Of a stretch of 64,000 bases of DNA, positions 27,644-38,870 are shown one piece after another (positions within the stretch are counted from its first letter, which is position 1; each line of letters begins with the position of its first letter). This DNA is from Acanthochromis polyacanthus. Lineage: Eukaryota > Chordata > Actinopteri > Pomacentridae. The notes below the pieces were generated by a model. That model saw only the letters and a list, made by a program, of their open reading frames with translations. It made no database searches and had not been told where the DNA came from. A program made the translations under genes and the position numbers. Where the stretch lies: assembly GCF_021347895.1 (NCBI RefSeq), contig NC_067132.1:11214995-11278994 (forward strand). Direction: 5' to 3'.

Positions 27644-27804
27644 ATCAGCATTTTCGCCTTTTTTGGAAAAAAATTTCTACTTTTAGTGTTCGTTGACCTT
27701 GAAGGAAGGTCAACGTTCTTTTACTTTTACCTTCTTTTCTTTTACTTTCACTTTCTTTTTCCATACTTTTATTGCTCCACTTGTGATATTTTCTCACTCT
27801 TTGT

Positions 27805-28924
27805 CAGGGTTCTTGCACCATTTTAAAAGTCAAATTTAATGCTTTTTAAGACATTTTAAGACCTCAACAAATATAATTTAAGAGCCAAAAATGTCATAAT
27901 TTCTGTGGTAGAAAATACTGTATTTTATTGTAAACACAATCAAAGCTCACAGTTGGCATTTTTTTTCCCTCCCCATTGTGATGCAGAACAGAGCCAACAT
28001 AACATGGCCAAGTTGCATTATGTTAACCTGATAACCTCCGGCGGGACGAGCTCGCCCAGTCCCTCCAAAAAAATGCGGTGCGCCAGGCCACCGGGACCGG
28101 CCGGCTCCGTGAATTCCTGGCGACCTTGCAATTATGTCCAATCACCGCAACTTTCCCGCAATTTTGGCCAGCCTCCTGTGAGTTCCACTAATCAAAGCAG
28201 TCCCCAGCTCAAACGTAATGCACGTACGTGACCGAATTCACCTCCGTGTTTAGGGCAGAGGGATTTACGGAGCCGGCCGGCCGGCTTCACTTCACAGCCA
28301 TTTTTTCTCTGGCTGTGAAGTGAAGCTTGTCATAGCCGACTGAGGGGTGGCGTCTGAACTAATGCTGGGTTGTGCTGGAAGCAACGCAGGGATTAGCCTG
28401 GCCCCACTAGCTGCTACCACATACCGCTGGTGTTTTTCCCCTCTCATGTGCGACTCTACGGCTTTGAGCCCCATAGTCCTCCGAAACAAATGATTCAAAT
28501 AACCCAGAAGATGGTCTTTTTGCAGACTTTGCACATGGCGTTGTTGTTTTTAGCAGGGGCCAACCACCTCTTAAATAAATCGTCTTCCAGCCATTTTTCA
28601 TTGAATTTACACGTCCCCATCTTTGCATCTTTCCGCTCACCTCGACAACCGCGAATGGCGACACGTCACGCAGCCACCCGACGCTGTACGGTACGTACCG
28701 TATAACATCTCCCATTGACTGCAAGCTAAGTTAATGAAACAAATACAAACTATTAGAAAATTTATGGCAGGTCACAGTGCTTTCCCATAGGCATTAAACA
28801 CACCGTCTGGAAATTTAATACCTACAGCAAATTTATGGTAAATTTAAGACAATTTAAGAGCTTAATTACCTGGATTTTAAATTTAAGACATTTTAAGACT
28901 TTTTAAGGACCCGCGGGAACCCTG
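27805..28924 (-). mobile_element. hAT-like element remnant inserted in unit E
   Basis: Ends CAGGGTTCTTGC and GCGGGAACCCTG form a terminal inverted repeat of about 8 bp. Subterminal repeats of TTTAAGACATTTTAAGAC lie at both sides. Flanks share TTTGT. On the minus strand, about 28,724-28,292, a broken BED zinc-finger coding stretch is readable (AKSAKRPSSG in one frame, MGLKAVESHMRGEKHQ in another). The rest of the transposase is absent. It interrupts unit sequence that is continuous in A-C. Confidence 0.7.
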
Positions 28925-28929
28925 TTTGT

Positions 28930-29104
28930 CCTTATTCTTCCTTCCAGACCTTTTTTTTTTATAAAAATAACAACCTCTTCTGCCTCCTTTCTCCTCACCT
29001 CTTCAACCTCTGTCACCCTCATCCTCTCTATTTCTTCCCTTTCCTTCCATCTTGTCTTTTCTTTTCCTTTCCTTTCCTTTCCTGTTGTGTTTGTGTGTGT
29101 GTGT

Positions 29105-29148
<44 letters not shown>
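28930..29148. repeat. pyrimidine tract and (GT)n, unit E
   Basis: CCTTT-rich stretch then an imperfect (GT)n run with one TA interruption. Confidence 0.9.
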
Positions 29149-29151
<3 letters not shown>

Positions 29152-29157
29152 CTCTAA

Positions 29158-29480
29158 AGAATCGCCACCTTATCGCGGTGGAGGGGTTTGAGTGTCCCTG
29201 TGATCCTGGGAGCTATGTTGTCCGGGGCAATAGCCCCTGGTAGGGTCTCCCAAGGCAAATTGGTTCTAGGTGAGGGACCAGACAAAGGGCGATTGTGAAA
29301 ACCCTGATGACAAAGACGAAAGCCGCTACCTCGTCCAGACTAGGGAAACCGGGGCCTCTCCCTGGAGCCTGGTCTGGAGGGGAGCTCGTCACAGAGCACC
29401 TGGTGGCCGAGTCTTTGGGCCCCGTGGGGCTTGGTCGGGCACAGCCCCAAAAAGTAACACGGGGTCGCCGCCTGTATATT
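29158..29480 (+). mobile_element. Rex3 5' fragment, unit E
   Basis: Near-identical to the unit C fragment (for example one A-to-G change in AAAGGGCGATTG). Spacer sequence to 30,216 is also nearly identical, then homology to the array ends abruptly. Confidence 0.85.
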
Positions 29481-30234
29481 GCAAAGATTTTATTTCAATA
29501 AAATGGGTCTCCCAAGGAACAGATTTTATTTCAACAAAATCTGTGAATACAGATAATAATTTGTGTAATCTTAATACTTATGTCAACATTTCCATTTGTG
29601 AAAGAATCTACGCATTACCATTGGTGTGTGCAATAATGTTATTTCTAGAAGCAGTACTTCTGTATATCTTGTATTATTTTGATCATTTTTTAATTTTTGA
29701 ACTACTTTTTCAAAACGTTGCCACTATCTTTGCTGCTGGAACAATTCAAATGTCCCCCCTGCTGGATTAACAAAAAATAATGTCTCATTTTGTCTTCTGA
29801 GACATTTATTCCAAACATTTCCACTGAGTCTTGAGAGTCTAAGTGAATCAGCAAGCATTTACAAAACTATGAGCCTTCCGTGTCAAAGTGAAGAAAGATT
29901 TTAACAAAATAATGTCAACAGATATACAATCTAAAAAGGTCAGATTACTGATTGCATCAGTATTTACCTCATTGAAACCAGGGTTTCCTAGATACATCTT
30001 TGGCTGAATGGAAAGTTCTTCTCTTTATATTCTTCTCAAACAAGTAAAGTCAAGTTGTTCCACATTAAAATAGAGAAATAAAATCAACACCGTACTTCCT
30101 CAAAGCCCCAGAGACTTTGAAACCGATTTGTTTCAAACATCCAGTTTGAGAAAAAACAAAACAGATCAACAGACAATTGAAAAACACAAGAAAGATTCTA
30201 GAACTCTGCTGTAGAATTCATCCACAACACAGGT

Positions 30235-30313
<79 letters not shown>
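30235..30313. repeat. (GT)n microsatellite at array end
   Basis: About 39 uninterrupted GT dinucleotides immediately after the last array-homologous base. Confidence 0.97.
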
Positions 30314-30316
<3 letters not shown>

Positions 30317-30399
30317 GCAAAACATAACCACAGTTGGGTAAAATTATCTCTGTTGCTTTACCCTGAGGAGCTGCAGAGCTTCTTCTAGAACATTCCCTC

Positions 30400-30490
30400 T
30401 GTGACATCACAGCGTGCACACTGTGGCCACGTTGCCTAGCAACAGCCAATGCGACAAAAGAAGCACAAGAAGAAAGCAAAGATGGCCGCT
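30400..30490 (+). promoter_or_regulatory. RFX X-box and CCAAT cluster
   Basis: Contains a TGACATCA CRE-like site, a full RFX-type X-box GTTGCCTAGCAAC at 30,431-30,443, an adjacent GCCAATGCGAC, and AAAGATGGCCGC (YY1-like, with an ATG at 30,481). The X-box core CCTAGCAACAG matches that of vertebrate MHC class II promoters and also fits ciliary RFX targets. The short frame from the ATG ends after about 19 codons, so no gene can be assigned. Confidence 0.45.
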
Positions 30491-31429
30491 GTTCATCCGT
30501 TCTCCTTCAAACAAATGATGAATTATAATTTTTTCAGTTAAAGCAACAGATTTGTTTTTATTTAATAAATAAATAAGAGGAAGTCCAGAGTAGTTTTTGC
30601 AGGGACCTTGTATCAGCGCTGTCATCTGACAGAGTGACACCCAGCCATGTCTAACCGCAGTGCTCATGTGTTCCATTGAACTCAAAATGTGGAAACCAAA
30701 CACGTCTATCTTTCTGTCATATTCACTCTGTTTTCACTGAAGAGGTCACTGAGCAAACGGAGGCAGTGACACAGGAGAGACATTAAAACACGGAAGCAGC
30801 ATGTGGTATCATTAAAATACAGACTGGAGGTCGCAGTTACGGCCAACACAACACAACTCATGGCTGTGAAACATGAGATGATGAAGGCAACGGAAAATGT
30901 GACACTGGCAGTAAGAACAACATAGAACGGTCCAACCAGAGTGATGGAACGAGAGAACAAACTGCCAAACTACACCTTCTCCTTTGACCTTTTTAATTTA
31001 TGCTAAAATCCATTAGCACTGCAGCTAATATTTTGACTGAGCTCATTTTTATGTAATTTTTAGGCAACAAAGTGCAGAATTTTGTGGTTGCGGCTCAGGT
31101 TTTTGTCACTCAACTGAATTTATTTGGATTTTGAACTGAAGGCCGACAAAATTAGACATTTAAAGACTCACTTTGGACTCTAGAAAATCATTTTTCACGA
31201 CATCTTACAGAGAAAACAGTTAGCCAAGAAGGTAGTAGGCAGAAGCAACAATGGAAACAGCATTTCATGTCACACCTTATTCTCAAAATATTTCACAGAT
31301 GCACTTTTGCACAGTCGTTTGATCTTCATCTCACCAGCAGAGGTCAGTTTCCAACAAAATATGGAACGCTAACTGAAAATCGCATCATCCCAGAAAGTAT
31401 CAAAACACAGCTAATGCCAACAGAAACAA
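30491..31429. other. no recognisable gene
   Basis: Mixed AT-rich sequence. The longer frames (for example minus strand 30,706-30,960, hydrophobic) show no domain I know. Confidence 0.4.
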
Positions 31430-32225
31430 GACACAAGACAACACAAATGTGAAGAAACAACACAAATAAGACATAAAACAACTAAAACCAGACACAAAAC
31501 AACACAAAATGAAACACAAAACAACACAAATGAGAAGAAACAACACAATCAAGACATAAAACAACTAAAACCAGACACAAAACAACACAAAATGAGACAC
31601 AAAACAACACAAATGAGAAGAAACAACACAATCAAGACATAAAACAACTAAAACCAGACACAAAACAACACAAATAAGAAAAAACACAATCAAGACATAA
31701 AATGACTAAAACCAGACACAAAACAACACAAAATGAGACGCAAAACAACACAAATGAGAAGAAACAACACAATCAAGACATAAAACAACTAAAACCAGAC
31801 ACAAAACAACACAAATAAGAAAAAACACAATCAAGACATAAAACGACTAAAACCAGACACAAAACAACACAAAATGAGACACAAAACAACACAAATGAGA
31901 AGAAACAACACAATCAAGACATAAAACAACTAAAACCAGACACAAAACAACACAAAATGAGACACAAAACAACATAAAATGACAAAAACAGGACACAAAA
32001 TGACAAAACAATGCAAAACACAAAAAGCTGACACAAAACAACACAGACAAGACACAAAAACATACAAACAGGAAAAAAACTAGACAAAAAACACAAACGA
32101 GACACAAAATGAGGAAAAACAAGAAACAAAACAAAAACCCATCACATAAAGACAAACAAATGTATACAACACAAGCGAGACACAATCCCATACCAATGAG
32201 AAAAAACAACACAAAACAATAAAAA
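31430..32225. repeat. A/C-rich minisatellite (about 60-85 bp period)
   Basis: Higher-order repeats built from ACACAAAACAACACAAAT, AATCAAGACATAAAACAAC and TAAAACCAGACACAAA blocks, degenerating towards the right. A long minus-strand frame over it is a by-product. Confidence 0.9.
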
Positions 32226-32370
32226 AGAAGACATATTTTAAGGAAATGTCCAGCTTCTACAAGGGAATTTGCCATTCTTTTACACGGAAAACCATCTCCA
32301 GCTCACATCCAACACCAGAAATCTGCTTTCAGACTCTGTTTCACACCAAAAAACCAAATGCAAAACATCC

Positions 32371-32394
32371 CTTTTTTTTTTTTTTTTTTTTTTT
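32371..32394. repeat. poly(T) tract
   Basis: About 24 T residues. Could be the tail of a minus-strand retroposon, but no body was identified next to it. Confidence 0.9.
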
Positions 32395-34175
32395 AATAAA
32401 ACAGCATCACACAGCAGCAAGATCCAGACTGTCTCCACACTACAAGGAATTGTGTGTAATTTACACAGCTGGTACAGCCGTGACCTAAACGCTTATTACA
32501 ACCTTCTGATGTGTCATTGTGATTAGACAAGGCTTCATTAACTGTTTTCTGTGAGCAATTTTCTGCACAAATTCAATGTTTCTACTGTCACATTTAGCAT
32601 TGAGCTCAGGCTGAATCAGCACCATCAAAACTGTAGATATGATTTCATTTTTTAAGCATATCGAGCGCAAAAAAATTGTTACTTTCCACAACAGCAGCTC
32701 TATTACCTTGTCAAAGTCCTGCAAAGGGCATCCACTCTTTCTCTCACATTGAATTAAACTTAATATGCTCATATTTCGTTACTTTTAATTGCTGTCTGTT
32801 CAGTGTAAAGCATTGGCAGTGTTTGCCTCCAACCTAGAGATTCTGTGATTTCTACATATAGATATACAAACACAACACAGTGGGAGACAAAAATTACAAG
32901 CGTTTCTTAGCGGCTCCAATTGACCCTTCACTAAGCCCCTCCCACAAATGGCTACTGTCCAATCCTACCTAGCAACTGTAACTAGGCACGAGAGGTCTGT
33001 CAAGCTTTCAGCAGAAAACTCCATATTTCATGCTAGGAGGGAAAGCTTGACAGGCGTAGGGACGTGTCAAGATGGCGCAGTAGACTGTCTAACTTTGCAA
33101 CGCGCTGCACAAGACTTTGCATAAAACTCGTGAAAACTTTTTTAAAACTGCCCTACGTTTTGCTACGGTTTTCTGATACATTTTTTATCACTTCTGCTGT
33201 CACAACCATGGTGAAGAAGCGTGAGCACACGGCTGGAGCGGAGTTTACAGGACCGGGCTCAGTCAGACTAGCTTCTAGCGGCCACGACTACACTGCGGCC
33301 CAACACTGCTTATATTAGAATGATTATACTCATGTTGATTTGAGGTTATCATTGAATGACTATGAAGAAATGAGGACTACTATCAGCATTCTAAGTTGTG
33401 ACTCACATGTGCTCGGAAGTAACAACGTAAAGAACAATGCTGACTTGTTCCTATAGTGAGCTGACTCGCTTTTATGATAAGAACATGCAAGTAACACGTT
33501 CTGTGTAGCACCGGTATCACACCACTAACTGCGCCACTGGACCAGTTCTAGGTTCTAAGGAGTGGGGAGCAAGAATAATTACACCAGAGACCGTTGCTTT
33601 AAGTAGAAAAGGCCGGCAATTTACTAAATGTAAAACACAAGTACAAAACACAGTACACAAAACCAAAAATACCCTGCAGGTTCCCAATAACAAAGTAAAT
33701 GGAAAAAAAGTATTTCACTCTTCCTTTTTGTTCTCGAGTTCACCTAGTTTATTTTAGTGAAGCTAATCTAATTTAATTAGACCAGTCTCTTTTTCCTAGG
33801 TTGTACCTATTTTAGGATTCCTATTTTTCTTCCTGAGTTAACTCTTTTCCTTTCTTTTACAGGCAAGAAAATACCTTCAAAACCCAAGTAAATCAAAGTT
33901 GACCACAGTTATTCAAATCACATTCAAAAATATAAACATACGAAAATAAAAGTATGACACTTTAAATTTAAGTTCAAGTCCAAATGTGAGTTCAAGTGTT
34001 CAGTTTAATGAAAAGTTTCAGTTCGACTCAGTCCAAAAAATAATAGTTCAATCAGTTCTCAGTTCTGTTCAGTTCAGTTCAAATTAGTTCCTGATACTCC
34101 TACCACTCTGGCAGCGAGTTACCACACGCAGAGGATTTCCTCAATGACGCGATGGAGAAGATGAGTTGAAGGTCT
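32395..34175. other. no confirmed gene; possible LINE 5' piece near 33,060
   Basis: A CCAAT plus CCTAGCAAC pair lies near 32,960. A CAAGATGGCGCAGTAG start-like segment is followed by an 84-codon frame (33,064-33,318) with no domain I recognise. CAAGATGGCG-type starts are common in LINE 5' ends. The remainder is AT-rich and unassigned. The stretch ends with AGGTCT, the target duplication of the next element. Confidence 0.35.
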
Positions 34176-35643
34176 CAGGGATGAGAATGAGAAAAAATAT
34201 TTTCAGCTGAAAATTAGCCGGGGGTCTGGGGGCCAGAGGTGCGAAGCAACTACGGGGGTCCGGGGGCATGCCCCTCTGGAAAAATTTTGAAAATCAAGAT
34301 GCAAAATGGGGCATTCTGGCACATTTTGGAGCACATTTTGTTGTATTTGTAGCCATTTCCAAAAACTAAATTAAATAAAATGTTCATGTTTCTTTTCTAA
34401 AAATTAGTGATAGGGAGAAAATATGACAAATATAAACCCACTTGTCCTTGCGATCAAAACATGTCAACTAGTCCAGTCTATTATATTCTGGTCAGATTTC
34501 CACAAGCCATTTCAAAATGCCACATCAGTTCTTATTACAAATTTGAAAAAGATGACAAAGGACTTGAATCTGGAATCAAGTGGTGACTTATTTCTTTTCT
34601 AAAAACAACTACATGTTAGGTACCAAATTCCCACATTTTTATTTAGAATAAAAAGGTTATGTCATGACCTTCATTTTACTTAAAAATGTGAAAGAAAACT
34701 TCAACTCTGGGTTAACAGCTGGTTTTCTGAAGGAGTTAGTTGTTTTCAAAACTGTTACCTTTTTGAACACAGAACTAGAATTTGAACACAGAATTTGTTT
34801 TGCCATTGAATGATATAATTTCGGCACTCTATAAATCATTTTATCAAAAGAAACTAGGAATTTTATATTCCATTGAAATCATTTGTCTCGTTCGTGAGAT
34901 CGGGTTTTGTCATGCCTAAATGTTTAACGGGAGCCATTTTTGCAGTCACTGTCAATTCGTATCGCCGCGGACAACAAAACAGTAAGCAAACTCAGTAAAG
35001 GAAGCGAGATCGATGCCTACACTGCGTTGCTCACTTTATTTTGATGACATGCGATAGTTTTGATACTTAATTTGACATATGTCTGTGATACACACCTTCC
35101 TTTAAGCCCCGAAAAATGAAACGATGGAGCGCTGCCGCTTCTTGTCCGCCATGCTCGTTGTTCGCCAATCGGAACGACCGACATTTGAAACACGAACTCG
35201 CGGGATGTCATACGAGAACTGAGTGTTACCAACCAACGGGGATGTGCCTTGCTGTCTTCACCCACGGCGAGAAAAGGCTGCCATTCTAACTTGTTGATTT
35301 CAGCGGCGAATATACCGGACTTATGTGTCAATGCTTTCTAATATTTAGCATTACTTTTTTTTTTTTGGTGCGGACCACTGAGGTGGCAATGTCGGCAAAA
35401 TTGTAATGAGGCGGTCACCTATACCAGCGAGGCGGCCCGCCTCGTCGGTCATATAGGAGGAGAAACACTGCTGTACATGACTGCTCTCACTGAGTGGCGG
35501 CTAGCATTCAGCGCAGTGGATATGAGCAGCCGTTCGATTTTACGACTCGCCGACCGTAAACATACCTCACCCCCCCAAAAAATTTTCTCCTCGAATTTAG
35601 ACAATTCACAAGAATGACCCTGGCAATGACAAAATCCACGGAA

Positions 35644-36268
35644 TGTCACAGCTCCCTTCTCCTCTACCTTGCCTGTCTCCCATCCGCTCCTCTGCCCTGT
35701 CTGTCTTGCCTGTCTCCCATCCACTCCTCTGCCCCGTATCTTCCCCTACAGCTCGGTGCCTGAGTGGAGTCTAGCTTCTCAGCTGACTCCACTCAGGCAA
35801 TCAACCACCTCCACGGCTCCCGGACAGCTGACGATCATCTCACTAATGACCCACCTCAACAATAAGTACCGGCTCAGCCTTCCACTCCCTGCCAGAGTGT
35901 TAAACAAGAACCATGCAGTTCGGTTTGCTCTCTAGCCCTTGTACAAATCTGTTTTGAGTTCTTACCTTGTTTCTGACCTTGTTTTCTCCTGCCTCCCTCA
36001 GTTCAGCTGTCCGGGATCCCCCGCCATCCTCTTTCCCCTCCGGCTCTCCCCGACAAGTCACCGGTTTCCCCTGCCTGGACCCCCCACTCCTGCCTGGACC
36101 CCCCCACTCCTGCCTGGACCCCCACTCCTGCCTGGAACCCCCCGCTCCTGCACCCTGGTTTTCCCCCACCTAGCCACCATTTCACCCCCCAGCAATAAAA
36201 CCCTTCATTCCAACCAGCCTTGGTGGTGTGGCTCTCTGCTCGGGTCCAGCCCTCCTCAGATCGTGACA
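35644..36268 (+). repeat. 5' LTR of nested element
   Basis: 625 bp, TG...CA ends, CCTGCCTGGACCCCC repeats and an AATAAA signal near 36,195. Confidence 0.9.
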
Positions 36269-36285
36269 GAACACTCTGGCCAAAC

Positions 36286-36795
36286 ATGGACCCGGAGAAC
36301 TCGCCGCCAAGGCCGGACCTGCCCACTCCACTTGACATCAAGCAATTACAACAAGTCTTCCGTCAGCTCACCGCCAATTATCAGAAGATGCAGAGTCAAC
36401 TCACCGTTTTAACCAGCCAGATGTCCTTGGTAACACCCGGCCCGACCCTGAAAAGTCAATACAGCGAAGCTTTACAGGCTATGGCCGCCACAAAGGCACA
36501 ATTGAACCACTTCGTCACCCTGCTTACCCAAGTTTCCTCATCTCCAGCCCGGCCCACACCATTTACCCTTCCACCAGCCCCGGACCCAGCCAACACCCAG
36601 ATCCTAGTTCAAAACGCGTCTGTAGACATCTTCTCCTCCTGCGAGGAGCACAGTGTTTTTTGTTTTTTGTTTTTTTTTAACGTACTATACGATTTGTGGG
36701 AGAAATGGAAGGATGAACTCAAGTATAATCCTGGGCCGCAAGCTAGCGGGCCAGCGACCCGGATTGGTCAACTACTTACCTTGTTACATCCGTGA
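36286..36795 (+). CDS. Gag-like N-terminal ORF of nested LTR element
   Basis: 169 codons starting MDPENSPPRPDLPTP just after the 5' LTR, where Gag is expected. Helical segment around IKQLQQVFRQLTANYQKM. A T-rich tract near 36,655-36,680 and a stop at 36,793 interrupt it. No zinc knuckle. The assignment to Gag rests mainly on position. Confidence 0.5.
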   Translation: MDPENSPPRPDLPTPLDIKQLQQVFRQLTANYQKMQSQLTVLTSQMSLVTPGPTLKSQYSEALQAMAATKAQLNHFVTLLTQVSSSPARPTPFTLPPAPDPANTQILVQNASVDIFSSCEEHSVFCFLFFFNVLYDLWEKWKDELKYNPGPQASGPATRIGQLLTLLHP

Positions 36796-36799
36796 GTTT

Positions 36800-38060
36800 T
36801 TGAGTGCTCCTCTGAATGACCCACCTGCTGACTCCCCTGGCAGCCAACCGGGCCCTGTCTCCCTGCCGCCCATGCAACCACCTGCCAAGCGGCCTGGCCG
36901 TCGACGACGTGAGGCCAGGAGGCACCGTGGCCCCCCGGCTCCGGTTCCGCCCCCAGAGGGGCTCCCGGCCCCGCCTCCAGTTTCCGCGGAGGTCGACGAC
37001 GCCCCGCCTCCAGTTTCCGCGGAGGTCGACGACGCCCCGCCTCCAGTTTCCGGGACTTCAGCGGCCTTAGAAGGGCATAAGGCCTTCCCCGAGCCCCTTA
37101 GGAGGCTCTGCGCCTTCCCTCCAGCTGCGCCCCCGGAGGGGCCCCTGGATCTTGTGCCACCCCCGGAGGACCCACTGGCTCCGCCCCCGGAGGACCCACC
37201 GGACCCGGCTCCGCCCCCGGAGGACCCACCAACCCAGATGTCTGTCCGGCCTCCGGGCCGTCCGCCGGAGCGGCCCCTCTGCCCTGTCCGGCCCCCGGGC
37301 CATCTTTTGAAGCGGTCCATCCTGGCTGTGCCGCCCCCGGGCCGTCCCCCTGGACAGTCCACCCTGTTTGTCAAACCCTGGCCCGTCCGGTCCCTGCCCT
37401 ACCTGCCTCAGCCTGTCCGGTCCCCAGGCTGTCCTCGGAGGTGGACCCTCCAGCGAGTACACCTTCGGCCAGCTCCACCTCCGGGCCGCCCTCCTGATCG
37501 GACCCTCCGCCTACCGGAACGGACCCACCAGCCCACTCATCCCCAGCCAGTCCGGCCTACGGGCCGTCCTCCGGAGCAGACCCTCCGCCCTGTCCATCCC
37601 CGGCCTGTCCAGCCTACGGGCCGTCCTCCGGAGCAGACCCTCCGCCCTGTCCATCCCCGGCCTGTCCAGCCTACGGGCCGTCCTCCGGAGCGGACCCTCC
37701 GCCCTGTCCAGTCCAGTCCCGCTCCCAGTCCAGTCCAGTCCCGCTCCCAGTCCAGTCCAGTCCCGCTCCCAGTCCAGTCCAGTCCAGTCCCGCTCCCAGT
37801 CCCGCTCCCAGTCCCGCTCCCAGTCCCGCTCCCAGTCCAGTCCTGTCCTGCTCCGCTCCCTGTCCTGCTCCGCTCCCAGTCCAGTCCTGTCCTGCTCCGC
37901 TCCCTGTCCTGCTCCGCTCCCAGTCCAGTCCTGTCCTGCTCCGCTCCCTGTCCTGCTCCGCTCCCAGTCCAGTCCAGTCCTGTCCTGCTCCGCTCCCTGT
38001 CCTGCTCCGCTCCCAGTCCAGTCCTGTCCTGCTCCGCTCCCTGTCCTGCTCCGCTCCCAG
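36800..38060 (+). CDS. proline-rich low-complexity ORF of nested LTR element
   Basis: Open frame (part of 36,653-38,152) rich in proline and built from tandem repeats: PPPVSAEVDDA twice, PPPEDP several times, and a roughly 60-bp repeat three times (VHPRPVQPTGRPPEQ). It runs into short GTCCAGTCCCGCTCCCA repeats. GC content is far above that of the surroundings. Whether it is translated is unknown. The frame may stay open only because of the repeat structure. Confidence 0.4.
37700..38060. repeat. GC-rich minisatellite (CAGTCCCGCTCC / CTGTCCTGCTCCG)
   Basis: Short tandem units of 12-30 bp. It appears to have replaced the first bases of the 3' LTR, which lacks the TGTCACAGCT start. Confidence 0.88.
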
Positions 38061-38062
38061 TC

Positions 38063-38644
38063 CAGTCCCCTTCTCCTCCTCTGCCCTGTCTGTCTTGCCT
38101 GTCTCCCATCCGCTCCTCTGCCCCGTATCTTCCCCTACAGCTCGGTGCCTGAGTGGAGTCTAGCTTCTCAGCTGACTCCACTCAGGCAATCAACCACCTC
38201 CACGGCTCCCGGACAGCTGACGATCATCTCACTAATGACCCACCTCAACAATAAGTACCGGCTCAGCCTTCCACTCCCTGCCAGAGTGTTAAACAAGAAC
38301 CACGCAGTTCGGTTTGCTCTCTAGCCCTTGTACAAATCTGTTTTGAGTTCTTACCTTGTTTCTGACCTTGTTTTCTCCTGCCTCCCTCAGTTCAGCTGTC
38401 CGGGATCCCCCGCCATCCTCTTTGCCCTCCGGCTCTCCCCAACAAGTCGTCACCGGTTTCTCCTGCCTGGACCCCCCCCACTCCTGCCTGGACCCCCCCA
38501 TTCCTGCCTGGAACCCCCCGCTCCTGCACCCTGGTTTTCCCCCACCTAGCCACCATTTCACCCCCCAGCAATAAAACCCTTCATTCCAACCAGCCTTGGT
38601 GGTGTGGCTCTCTGCTCGGGTCCAGCCCTCCTCAGATCGTGACA
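38063..38644 (+). repeat. 3' LTR of nested element
   Basis: Near-identical to the 5' LTR from CCTTCTCC to the terminal GTGACA; its first few bases are lost in the minisatellite. Confidence 0.88.
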
Positions 38645-38870
38645 CGGAATTCCACGGATCCATGGAAAATTCTCATCCCTGAGGTCTGGGTCTGGCTCGC
38701 CATCTTGAATCCCGTCTGTGGATGTGCACACCCGCACATGGCAGACCAATCCTCACTCCGACCGAGTTTCCAACCGAGCAAAAAAACCTGACCTGTGTAA
38801 CAGGCCATAAACACAATAAAACTCTTTTCAAATCCTCGAATCACACAAATAAATTCTTCACAGTCTGAGT

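Larger units (their letters stand above)
35644..38644 (+). mobile_element. nested non-autonomous LTR retrotransposon
   Basis: Bounded by TGTCAC...GTGACA and flanked by a 5-bp duplication CGGAA at 35,639-35,643 and 38,645-38,649. Joining the flanks rebuilds a palindromic stretch of the host transposon. The LTRs differ by only a handful of substitutions plus small indels, so the insertion is young. The interior of about 1.8 kb has no protease, reverse transcriptase or integrase, so it needs help from another element. Confidence 0.9.
34176..38681. mobile_element. DNA transposon with 6-bp target duplication (family unassigned)
   Basis: Perfect 13-bp terminal inverted repeats (CAGGGATGAGAAT and its complement) flanked by AGGTCT at 34,170-34,175 and 38,682-38,687. 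Without the LTR element nested near its right end it is about 1.5 kb. No transposase frame was found, so it is non-autonomous. The superfamily cannot be named safely: the repeat looks hAT-like, but hAT makes 8-bp duplications. Confidence 0.8.

Noticed and set aside
30706..30960. Small hydrophobic protein on the minus strand
   Set aside because: No homology I recognise, no start context, and no support from neighbours.
31430..32225. CRISPR-like array
   Set aside because: Irregular repeats without unique spacers, in a vertebrate genome.
31430..32275. Minus-strand 142-codon Cys/Phe/Leu-rich frame
   Set aside because: Produced by the A/C-rich minisatellite; no signal or domain.
36784..38181. 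Minus-strand Gly/Ser/Arg-rich frames opposite the proline-rich ORF
   Set aside because: Mirror image of GC-rich tandem repeats.
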